Shown here piece by piece: positions 1 through 5,273 of a stretch of DNA of 5,610 nt. This stretch comes from Clostridiales bacterium UBA6363 (lineage in GTDB: Bacteria > Bacillota > Clostridia > UBA1381): contig DJRJ01000072.1 in NCBI GenBank assembly GCA_002438865.1, positions 1-5,610 of the forward strand, given 5' to 3'. A program made the translations under genes and the position numbers. Under the pieces are notes generated by a model. That model was not told the origin of the DNA and made no database searches. It worked only from the letters and a program-made list of their open reading frames with translations. The first letter of the stretch is position 1; each line of letters opens with the position of its first letter.

Positions 1-63
1 CACAATGTCAAGATGACCGTTGGTTATCGGGTCAAAACTACCCGGATAAACAGCTATTCTCAT
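1..63 (-). CDS. coaD: Phosphopantetheine adenylyltransferase, N-terminal fragment (runs off left edge)
   Basis: CoaD transfers AMP from ATP to 4'-phosphopantetheine, giving dephospho-CoA, the penultimate step of coenzyme A synthesis in the cytosol. Only the first 21 codons are present. They read [20 protein letters not shown] followed by V, which is the diagnostic CoaD start: the PGSFDP loop followed by the T-x-G-H nucleotidyltransferase signature that binds ATP. The ATG (63..61) overlaps the TGA of rsmD (62..60) as ATGA. An AAAGGA ribosome site at 73-78, inside the end of rsmD, is 9 nt upstream, so the two genes are probably co-transcribed and translationally coupled. The rsmD-coaD order is common in Gram-positive bacteria. 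The identification is firm despite the short length. Confidence 0.93.
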   Translation of the reverse strand, partial: MRIAVYPGSFDPITNGHLDIV

Positions 64-608
64 TTGAATTGTTCCTTTTTGTATACTGTAATATAAGTTC
101 TGCCGTACTTTCTTTGCCTGTATACCGACAATCCGGCAATATCCCCCCGAAAATCGCCCGAATCGCTTTCAAGCACAATTATGCCCTCCTCCGAAAGCAA
201 ACCGTATTTCACAGCCGACTCAAGCGCATCCTCAATGAACCCTTTGTTATACGGAGGGTCAAGAAAAATAATATCAAACTTTTTCTCTGTGGTTTTCACA
301 TAGTCAAAGCAGGACATATTCAAAATTTCGCATTTTTCCGAAAAGCCGAGATTTTCGGCGTTTTTCCTTATAATGTCTACAGACTTCGGGTCAATGTCCG
401 TGCAGACAGCCGCCTCCGCTCCCCTCGACAGCGCCTCAAAACTGAGCGCACCGCTTCCGCCGAACATATCGAGAACGTATGCGTCCGGAATAAATTGCTG
501 AATGATATTGAATACAGATTCTTTAACTCTGTCCGTTGTCGGGCGTACCGACTTCCCCTCAAATTCGAGAAGCTTATGCCCTCTGCGGACACCGGCTATA
601 ATCCTCAT
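60..608 (-). CDS. rsmD: 16S rRNA (guanine-966-N2)-methyltransferase RsmD
   Basis: This is a 182-residue SAM-dependent methyltransferase of the RsmD family, which methylates the exocyclic amine of G966 (E. coli numbering) of 16S rRNA during small-subunit assembly. Visible motifs, in order, are: MRIIAG at the N-terminus; [14 protein letters not shown] (22-35), typical of the family; the SAM-binding loop [18 protein letters not shown] (46-63); the acidic DIDP (71-74) after the second strand; and the catalytic DPPY (117-120) of N6/N2 amino-methyltransferases. A KYGRTYIT stretch (168-175) near the end is also family-like. Length is normal (about 180-190). The ATG start has GGAGGA at 615-620, 6 nt upstream, and matches the usual family N-terminus. 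It is the first gene of a unit with coaD, driven by the promoter at 635-663. Confidence 0.95.
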   Translation of the reverse strand: MRIIAGVRRGHKLLEFEGKSVRPTTDRVKESVFNIIQQFIPDAYVLDMFGGSGALSFEALSRGAEAAVCTDIDPKSVDIIRKNAENLGFSEKCEILNMSCFDYVKTTEKKFDIIFLDPPYNKGFIEDALESAVKYGLLSEEGIIVLESDSGDFRGDIAGLSVYRQRKYGRTYITVYKKEQFK

Positions 609-634
609 TCCTGTTCCTCCATTGTATATTTATT

Positions 635-663
635 ATTTTAACCCAAAATCCGCAAAAGGTCAA
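635..663 (-). promoter_or_regulatory. Sigma-A-type promoter for rsmD-coaD
   Basis: Reading the minus strand, a -35 box TTGACC (663..658) is followed by a 17-bp spacer and a -10 box TAAAAT (640..635). Each box matches the consensus at five of six positions, and the spacing is ideal. Transcription would begin near 628, giving a leader of about 20 nt that carries the GGAGGA site of rsmD. This implies rsmD-coaD is independent of the upstream deacetylase gene. The site is predicted from sequence only. Confidence 0.75.
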
Positions 664-749
664 TAATGTTACGCTTTTTTCTTTGAATTAGTATAAAATA
701 TACATTATTCAGTAATCTTTTTGTAATAATTGCACGATTTTCTTACAAT

Positions 750-1610
750 TTATGACACGCTGTTGCTCTCGGAAAGACAATCAAGGCTTTTAAATTCGTA
801 TCCCTCTTCCTTCGCTTTTCTTATTATGTCCTCCAAAGCAGCGGCATTGTCGGAGGAAACGGCGTGCAGGAGCAGTATTGCGCCGTTATGGAAATACGGG
901 ACTACCTGGCTTATTGCATAATCCTTTCCCTTTTGAATATTTACGTCCCAATCCTTGTACGCAAAGCTCCACAATATTGTTTTATATCCCATATCCTTTG
1001 CGACCGCAAGCACCTTTTCACTGTATTCTCCCTCCGGCGGACGCATATAATGCATTGACACGCCGTACATTTCCTCACACATTTTATTGAGTTCGCCAAG
1101 CTCTGTCTGCACCTTAGCCGCAGTCTGATTGGGCAGATTAAGATGATTTACCGTGTGATTGCCCACTATGTGTCCCTCGTCAATCATTCGCTTTACAAGC
1201 TCTGTCTGATTTTTCAGATAAGGGCCTGTCACAAAAAATGCCGCAGGAACATTCTCCGCTTGCAAAACATCGAGAATTTTTGCGGTAAATCCGTTCTCAT
1301 AACCCTCGTCAAAGGTAAGATACATCACCTTTTCCGCATTTTTATCTATGTAAAACCCGTTGTTTTCTTCAAGCAATTTTTCGGATTTTGCCTCAACCTC
1401 CGGCGGCGCACCTTTTTTGCGTACAAGTCCCCAGCCTGTACCTTTGCTGTTTAAGCTGTCATATTTTTCGGGCGACGGTGTACATGAAATTGTCGGTTCG
1501 GGTGATGCCGCAGGCAGCGGCGTAATCTCCGACGCCTTTTCCGTCACAGTTTCGCCGCACGCAGAAAGGGTCAGCACTGCGGCAAGCATCAGGGGTAAAA
1601 TTTTTTTCAT
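750..1610 (-). CDS. PdaA-like polysaccharide deacetylase lipoprotein (CE4/NodB domain)
   Basis: The predicted product has 286 residues. A signal peptide (MKK, then a hydrophobic run) ends in the lipobox LSAC with Cys18, so the mature enzyme should be a lipoprotein outside the membrane. A Pro/Ser/Thr-rich linker (about 28-50) follows. The NodB domain (about 95-280) shows TFDEGYENG (99-107), VPAAFFVTG (121-129), NHTVNH (151-156; metal ligands H152 and H156), MRPPEG (189-194) and LLH (247-249). The GYENG, MRPP and DWDVNIQKGKDYA stretches and the upstream GWGLVRKKG closely resemble Bacillus PdaA, which de-N-acetylates muramic acid during spore-cortex muramic-lactam synthesis. That role here is inferred. 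The second motif-1 Asp, normally a metal ligand, is Glu102; Bacillus PdaA, as I recall, also deviates there, with Asn. The ATG at 1610 is chosen because it opens directly into the signal peptide. In-frame TTG (1631) and ATG (1622) lie upstream, but AAAGGA (1623-1628) lies between them, fitting neither. Confidence 0.88.
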   Translation of the reverse strand: MKKILPLMLAAVLTLSACGETVTEKASEITPLPAASPEPTISCTPSPEKYDSLNSKGTGWGLVRKKGAPPEVEAKSEKLLEENNGFYIDKNAEKVMYLTFDEGYENGFTAKILDVLQAENVPAAFFVTGPYLKNQTELVKRMIDEGHIVGNHTVNHLNLPNQTAAKVQTELGELNKMCEEMYGVSMHYMRPPEGEYSEKVLAVAKDMGYKTILWSFAYKDWDVNIQKGKDYAISQVVPYFHNGAILLLHAVSSDNAAALEDIIRKAKEEGYEFKSLDCLSESNSVS

Positions 1611-1622
1611 TTCAAAACTCAT

Positions 1623-1628
1623 TCCTTT
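1623..1628 (-). promoter_or_regulatory. Ribosome binding site deciding the deacetylase lipoprotein start
   Basis: On the minus strand AAAGGA lies 12 nt before the ATG at 1610..1608 and directly abuts the ATG at 1622..1620, which leaves no usable spacing for the latter. The spacing to the chosen start is rather long, so the initiation site is likely but not certain. The difference is only four residues of the signal peptide and does not affect the mature protein. Confidence 0.5.
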
Positions 1629-1661
1629 CAAAAAAATTTATATCTTTTTTTAATTTATGTG

Positions 1662-1690
1662 TTGAATTTTATCGAATAATAGTATATACT
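1662..1690 (+). promoter_or_regulatory. Sigma-A-type promoter for the membrane-anchored deacetylase
   Basis: TTGAAT (1662-1667) and TATACT (1685-1690) are separated by exactly 17 bp. Transcription would start near 1697, leaving a leader of roughly 54 nt before the ATG at 1751. The -10 box lies at the centre of the 22-bp palindrome, so a protein bound there would block this promoter directly. Confidence 0.65.
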
Positions 1691-1696
1691 ATTATT
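1675..1696. repeat. Perfect 22-bp palindrome in the divergent promoter region
   Basis: The half-site AATAATAGTAT is followed immediately by its exact reverse complement, with no spacer, centred between 1685 and 1686. It covers the -10 hexamer of the plus-strand deacetylase promoter (1685-1690) and, by symmetry, places a TATACT on the minus strand as well (1686..1681). Its position between two divergently transcribed deacetylase genes suits an operator for a dimeric regulator. No regulator is encoded nearby and AT-rich palindromes can arise by chance, so the operator role is only inferred. Confidence 0.6.
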
Positions 1697-1710
1697 ATAT
1701 GCGATTTTAA
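1681..1710 (-). promoter_or_regulatory. Possible weak promoter for the PdaA-like gene
   Basis: On the minus strand TTAAAA (1710..1705) precedes TATACT (1686..1681) by 18 bp, giving a -10 box within the same palindrome as the plus-strand promoter. The -35 box is poor. An alternative is TCGACA (1725..1720) with TATAAT (1699..1694), but its spacing of 20 bp is too wide for normal sigma-A use. A PdaA homologue may also use a sporulation sigma factor; I see no clear match to one. Confidence 0.3.
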
Positions 1711-1750
1711 TAATAATTTTGTCGAACTACAGTATCTTAGGAGGGTTATA

Positions 1751-2695
1751 ATGGCTGAATATAAGGATTTTGAAAGCAGGCGCCGTGAGCGTATAAGAAA
1801 AAGGCGCCGCAGAAAAAAACGCATACGTGCCGTTATTATCCTCATATGTGTTGTTGCAGCCGCAGTTGTTTTGTTTGCGTCATTGTCAAAATGCACTCAT
1901 AACAATAACGGGCATACTTCGGAAACGCCGTCTGCATCGGTTGAGCCGTCAGCAACTCCCACCCCGGAAAACACAATCCCTCCCGCATCGGAGGAAAACG
2001 ATTTGCTTAATGTGCTGAAAGAGTCGGGACAGACAAAACGCTGTTATCTTACGTTTGATGACGGTCCGACAAAGAACATCACTCCGCAAATCCTCGATAC
2101 ACTGCGCAAATACAATATCAAGGCAACGTTTTTCCAGACAGGTTCAAACATTGAGAAAAATCCCGATATGGCACGCCGTGTATATGAGGAGGGACATTTG
2201 ATTGCCGGACATTCATACTCCCACGATTACAATAAATTATATGATACCGAGGAAAGCTTTAGAAGTGAGGTAGAGAAAACCTACGAGCTTATAAACAGCG
2301 TAACGGATAACGAAGAATTTAAGCTGATGCGTTTCCCCGGCGGCAGTTACAACGCCGGCGACCATGCCTCGGAAAAGCAGAAATACAAAAAAACACTTAA
2401 AGATATGGGATTCTATTATGTTGACTGGAACACATTAAACGGAGATGCGGAAGGCAAAAAGAAAAATGCGCAGGAGCTTTTGGAATATTTAAAGCGTAAC
2501 ACTTCCCCAAAGCTTAACAATCTTGTGGTTTTGATGCATGACGCATCGGCAAAACAAGCAACAGCGGACGCACTCGGCTCAATAATAGAATATCTGAGCG
2601 GCGAAGGCTACACTTTCCACAGACTTGACGACATCGAATACGGCGTTGAGCCGTCACCGTCTGTAATGCTTTCATCTTCACCAAATGCGGAATAA
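1751..2695 (+). CDS. Membrane-anchored polysaccharide deacetylase (CE4/NodB domain)
   Basis: The product has 314 residues and would remove N- or O-acetyl groups from an extracellular glycan, with peptidoglycan GlcNAc a plausible but unproven substrate. A very basic cytoplasmic stretch (10-26, almost all Arg/Lys) precedes one membrane segment (about 27-46), then a Ser/Thr/Pro linker (about 55-80), so the enzyme sits outside as a type II membrane protein. The catalytic domain (about 97-297) has all CE4 motifs: TFDDG (101-105; D103 as base, D104 as metal ligand), HSYSH (154-158; H154 and H158 as metal ligands), RFPGGS (194-199), VDWN (224-227) and LMHD (261-264, catalytic His263). The complete active site predicts a working metal-dependent enzyme, resembling the PgdA-like group. 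The start has AGGAGGG at 1739-1745, 5 nt upstream. It is transcribed away from the PdaA-like gene and ends in the terminator at 2692-2729. The tail after 298 is Ser/Pro-rich and of unknown use. Confidence 0.9.
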   Translation: MAEYKDFESRRRERIRKRRRRKKRIRAVIILICVVAAAVVLFASLSKCTHNNNGHTSETPSASVEPSATPTPENTIPPASEENDLLNVLKESGQTKRCYLTFDDGPTKNITPQILDTLRKYNIKATFFQTGSNIEKNPDMARRVYEEGHLIAGHSYSHDYNKLYDTEESFRSEVEKTYELINSVTDNEEFKLMRFPGGSYNAGDHASEKQKYKKTLKDMGFYYVDWNTLNGDAEGKKKNAQELLEYLKRNTSPKLNNLVVLMHDASAKQATADALGSIIEYLSGEGYTFHRLDDIEYGVEPSPSVMLSSSPNAE

Positions 2696-2729
2696 AAAAA
2701 TCTCACCGAAATCGGTGAGATTTTTTTAT
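2692..2729. terminator. Two-way intrinsic terminator between convergent genes
   Basis: A perfect inverted repeat has a core stem TCTCACCG/CGGTGAGA (2701-2708 with 2713-2720) around a 4-nt AAAT apex. It is flanked by an A-run on the left and seven Ts (2721-2727) on the right, so each strand's transcript gets a GC-containing hairpin with a U-tract. It contains the TAA stop of the plus-strand deacetylase (2693-2695) and its last base is the first base of the minus-strand rhamnosidase stop (2731..2729). It can therefore terminate both genes. Confidence 0.93.
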
Positions 2730-4888
2730 CAAGCTTTTCCGAATAACACATAACTTCCCTGTTTGACGTTTCTGCATTTTCCGTCAATTATTATTTTTGC
2801 GTCCGACGGTACGGTTATATCATACCGCACATTGTCATTTTCATAAACCCATTTTACACTTACCGTTCCTTTGACGGTTTCATATGACACTTCAAGCCAT
2901 TCAAGGTGCTTTGACGGTTTCGGCTCGATTATAACGCTCTCAAATCCTGCCTTATCGGGCTTTATTCCTGCCGCAGTGCTGTATATCCAATCCATTACCG
3001 AACCGTAGGCATAGTGATTAAATGAATTCATATCTGATTTCCAGAACGATCCGTCATCACGTATTCCGTCCCAATGCTCCCATATTGTTGTAGCGCCCTT
3101 GTTTACGGGATACAGCCATGATGGATATTCCTCACGGCACAAAAGGTCGTATGCCGATTCGGTATGTCCGTTATCGCTCAATGCATATAACAGATACGGA
3201 GTACCGACAAAGCCTGTTTTTAAGCCGTCCTTTACCATTTCGGCAAGGCTGTCCGCCGTTTTCTGCTTTTCGTCCGTAAGATTGAACATCAGCGCAAGCA
3301 CGTGAGCTGTCTGCGTATTATATGTGTTAAACCGCTCCTTGAACGCTTTTACGATATTTTCATACAGTTTCTCATATTCCGACATATCACGTCCGAGGGC
3401 ATTTCCCGTTTTCACAAACAGCGATACTGAATAAGCATAAAATGCACTCGATATAAAATCCTGATCGGTATCTCCGCCCAGATTGGCAGGATTTGTTGTG
3501 TCGGGGTTATCAAGCGAAAGCCAGTCGCCGTAATCGTTTTTATGATCGCTGTGCGTCCAGAGGTATTTGTCAAGTGAATCTCCTCCGACAAAATCGACCC
3601 ATTTCTTCATTGCTTCATACGTATCTTCAAGAAAACGCTTGTCACCGTACATCATATACATTGTCCACGGAACTATCGTAACCACATCGCTCCATGCCGC
3701 CGCACCGCTCACCGTATCGGGTTCTTCGTCCCATACATACGGTACACTCCTTTGTATAACGCCGTTTTTCGCCTGGTCGGCACACATATCATGAAGCCAT
3801 TTTATAAAGAATTTTCTCACATCAAAATTATACGCCGCCGTTTTGGCAAATACCTGTGCGTCACCAGTCCAGCCAAACCGCTCGTTACGCTGCGGGCAGT
3901 CGGTCGGCACATCAATAAAGTTATCCCTCTGCGACCACAAAACGTTGCTGAAAAATTTATTGAGTTTTTTATTTGAGCAGGCAAAATGTCCCGTCTGCTT
4001 AATATCCGAATAAACAACAACAGCCGTAAAATTATCCAAATCCACCTCGCCCGGGTACTCGTCAAGGCGGATATATCTAAATCCGAAAAACGTCAGATGC
4101 GGCTTGTATGTCTGCTCGCCGTCATGACATATGTATTCAAGCTTTGCCTTTGCCGAACGGTAATTTTCATTATAGAAATTACCGAATTTGTCAAGCACCT
4201 CGGCGTGGGAGATTTCCACCTTGTCCCCCGCCTTTGCGCTTACGTGAAACTCAACGTAACCCGATACCTCCTGCCCGAAATCGATAACACGCTCGCCCTT
4301 TGGCGTTACAATATATGAAATCGGCTTTATGCGCTCATGCTCGCAAATCTTTTCGCCCTCCTGAGGAATAAGCACATCTTTATTCTCTGCCGTAACCTTT
4401 ACGCTTTCTTCCTCATTTTTTGCCAAAGCATCATATGTTTCTCCGTCATAAATATCCGAGAATACGATACTGCTCTTTTTCACACTCCAGCTCTCGTCCG
4501 TGTTTATTGTTTCGCTTGTTCCGTCCTCATACTCAACACAAATTTGCGCAATCAAGGTATAAGGCTTGTCTATCATACTCTGAACGCTCGGTATACGCCC
4601 TCTGCACCAACCCTTGCCGACAAATACCGAAATTTCATTATTTTCCGAAAGCATCGGCGTTATATCGTATGTCTGATACTGCAATCTTTTCTTATACGAC
4701 GTCCAGCCGGGCGCAAGCACAAAGTCGCCTATTCTTTCTCCGTTCAAAAATGCCTCGTATACTCCCAATGCCGAAATGCTTATATATGCTTTTTTTACCA
4801 TCTTTTCCGTTTTAAATCTTTTGATAAATTCAGGGCACACGCACCCGAAATCCTCTTTCGGGCATATCCATTCCGCATTATTTATCAT
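2729..4888 (-). CDS. Alpha-L-rhamnosidase, glycoside hydrolase family 78 type
   Basis: The 719-residue product would remove terminal alpha-L-rhamnose from glycosides or oligosaccharides by an inverting mechanism. An N-terminal beta domain (about 30-150) contains ALGVYEAFLNGERIGDFVLAPGW-like sequence typical of bacterial rhamnosidases (40-62). A second beta region (about 185-295) includes VIDFGQEVSGY and TFFGFRYIRL. The (alpha/alpha)6 catalytic domain (about 300-640) has DCPQRNERFGWTGD (330-343), whose Glu336 fits the general acid, and ATTIWEHWDG (599-608), whose Glu604 fits the base. A C-terminal beta domain follows (about 645-719). No signal peptide or membrane segment is present, so it is predicted to be cytosolic and to act on imported substrates. 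The chosen ATG has GGAGG 7 nt upstream; extending the frame to a GTG at 4930 would reach into the promoter. No rhamnose transporter, isomerase, kinase or regulator is adjacent. Confidence 0.92.
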   Translation of the reverse strand: MINNAEWICPKEDFGCVCPEFIKRFKTEKMVKKAYISISALGVYEAFLNGERIGDFVLAPGWTSYKKRLQYQTYDITPMLSENNEISVFVGKGWCRGRIPSVQSMIDKPYTLIAQICVEYEDGTSETINTDESWSVKKSSIVFSDIYDGETYDALAKNEEESVKVTAENKDVLIPQEGEKICEHERIKPISYIVTPKGERVIDFGQEVSGYVEFHVSAKAGDKVEISHAEVLDKFGNFYNENYRSAKAKLEYICHDGEQTYKPHLTFFGFRYIRLDEYPGEVDLDNFTAVVVYSDIKQTGHFACSNKKLNKFFSNVLWSQRDNFIDVPTDCPQRNERFGWTGDAQVFAKTAAYNFDVRKFFIKWLHDMCADQAKNGVIQRSVPYVWDEEPDTVSGAAAWSDVVTIVPWTMYMMYGDKRFLEDTYEAMKKWVDFVGGDSLDKYLWTHSDHKNDYGDWLSLDNPDTTNPANLGGDTDQDFISSAFYAYSVSLFVKTGNALGRDMSEYEKLYENIVKAFKERFNTYNTQTAHVLALMFNLTDEKQKTADSLAEMVKDGLKTGFVGTPYLLYALSDNGHTESAYDLLCREEYPSWLYPVNKGATTIWEHWDGIRDDGSFWKSDMNSFNHYAYGSVMDWIYSTAAGIKPDKAGFESVIIEPKPSKHLEWLEVSYETVKGTVSVKWVYENDNVRYDITVPSDAKIIIDGKCRNVKQGSYVLFGKA

Positions 4889-4895
4889 AGTAGCA

Positions 4896-4900
4896 CCTCC
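4896..4900 (-). promoter_or_regulatory. Ribosome binding site fixing the rhamnosidase start
   Basis: GGAGG on the minus strand lies 7 nt before the ATG at 4888..4886. The longer in-frame reading, from a GTG at 4930, would begin upstream of the predicted transcription start and lacks a site of this quality, so the 719-residue form is preferred. Confidence 0.85.
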
Positions 4901-4920
4901 GTTATTAAAATTACGCATAC

Positions 4921-4949
4921 ATTCTACCACACAGGCATAATTAAGTCAA
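4921..4949 (-). promoter_or_regulatory. Sigma-A-type promoter for the rhamnosidase
   Basis: On the minus strand TTGACT (4949..4944) and TAGAAT (4926..4921) are spaced by 17 bp. Transcription should begin near 4914 and give a leader of about 26 nt. No catabolite-responsive element or other clear operator was recognised near it, so substrate-dependent control is not visible. Confidence 0.75.
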
Positions 4950-4959
4950 TAAAAACATA

Positions 4960-4988
4960 TTGAATTTTTTCAAGTTTTGTGCTACAAT
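4960..4988 (+). promoter_or_regulatory. Extended -10 promoter for the PspC-domain gene
   Basis: TTGAAT (4960-4965) and TACAAT (4983-4988) are 17 bp apart, and a TG at 4980-4981 one base before the -10 box makes it an extended -10. Transcription should start near 4995. The -35 box lies back-to-back with that of the divergent rhamnosidase promoter, with 10 bp between them. A short inverted repeat TTGAA/TTCAA (4960-4964 with 4969-4973) overlaps the -35 region but is too small to call an operator. Confidence 0.7.
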
Positions 4989-5005
4989 CGAATTATGAAA
5001 TTTTT

Positions 5006-5013
5006 AGGGAGGA
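5006..5013 (+). promoter_or_regulatory. Ribosome binding site fixing the PspC-domain gene start
   Basis: AGGGAGGA ends 6 nt before the ATG at 5020. An in-frame TTG at 5014 abuts this site and is too close to be used, so the ATG is the start. Confidence 0.85.
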
Positions 5014-5019
5014 TTGGAA

Positions 5020-5208
5020 ATGAAAAAATTATATAAATCTCAGACAGACAAGAAATTGTGCGGTGTATGCGGCGGCATAGCCGAGTATTTTAATATTGAT
5101 TCCACAATAGTGCGGCTCATATGGGTAATTCTTGCGGTATGCTTCGGTTCGGGAATATTGGCGTACATTATAGCGGCGCTCGTTATGCCCGACTATCCGC
5201 AGTATTAA
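5020..5208 (+). CDS. Small PspC-domain membrane protein
   Basis: The 62-residue product is almost entirely one PspC domain. It begins [20 protein letters not shown] (1-20), continues with [15 protein letters not shown] (21-35), the usual amphipathic family signature, then a hydrophobic segment (about 33-56) ending in the typical VMPDYP (56-60), so it is a one-pass membrane protein. In E. coli, PspC works in the phage-shock envelope stress response. Short stand-alone PspC proteins are widespread in Gram-positive bacteria and mostly of unknown function, so stress sensing here is an inference. No pspA-like gene or regulator lies beside it. A Cys pair, C14 and C17, lies in the conserved loop. It is a single-gene unit with its own promoter and the terminator at 5212-5238. 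Confidence 0.88.
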   Translation: MKKLYKSQTDKKLCGVCGGIAEYFNIDSTIVRLIWVILAVCFGSGILAYIIAALVMPDYPQY

Positions 5209-5211
5209 AAA

Positions 5212-5238
5212 AAGTCCTGTTCACTATGAACAGGACTT
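5212..5238. terminator. Two-way intrinsic terminator between pspC-type gene and mazF
   Basis: AAGTCCTGTTCA (5212-5223) pairs perfectly with TGAACAGGACTT (5227-5238) around a 3-nt loop, a 12-bp stem. On the minus strand the stem is followed by a run of Ts (complement of the A-run at 5207-5213), a strong terminator for mazF. On the plus strand the tail is U-rich but interrupted (TCTTATATTTT), so termination of the pspC transcript may be somewhat weaker. Confidence 0.9.
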
Positions 5239-5273
5239 CTTATATTTTATGTAGCCGCTCGGCCGCATACTGT

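Noticed and set aside
69..641. 190-codon open frame on the plus strand
   Set aside because: It lies fully antisense to rsmD, has no ribosome site or recognisable domain, and rsmD is a certain gene.
685..710. AT-rich hairpin considered as a terminator for the PdaA-like gene
   Set aside because: The stem is almost all A-T with mismatches, and on the minus strand it is followed by As, not Ts.
1747..1752. TATAAT sequence overlapping the start codon of the membrane-anchored deacetylase
   Set aside because: A promoter there would start transcription within the gene; it is better read as the spacer between ribosome site and ATG.
4889..4930. N-terminal extension of the rhamnosidase from a GTG at 4930
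   Set aside because: It lies within or upstream of the predicted promoter and transcription start, while the ATG at 4888 has a good GGAGG site.
4337..4963. 208-codon open frame on the plus strand
   Set aside because: It is antisense to the rhamnosidase N-terminal region and crosses its promoter; composition looks like a shadow of the coding strand, with no recognisable domain.
5239..5273. Small GC-rich repeat near GCCGCTCGGCCGC considered as a structured element
   Set aside because: The possible stem is only three to four base pairs, and the gap is fully explained as the 3' region of mazF.
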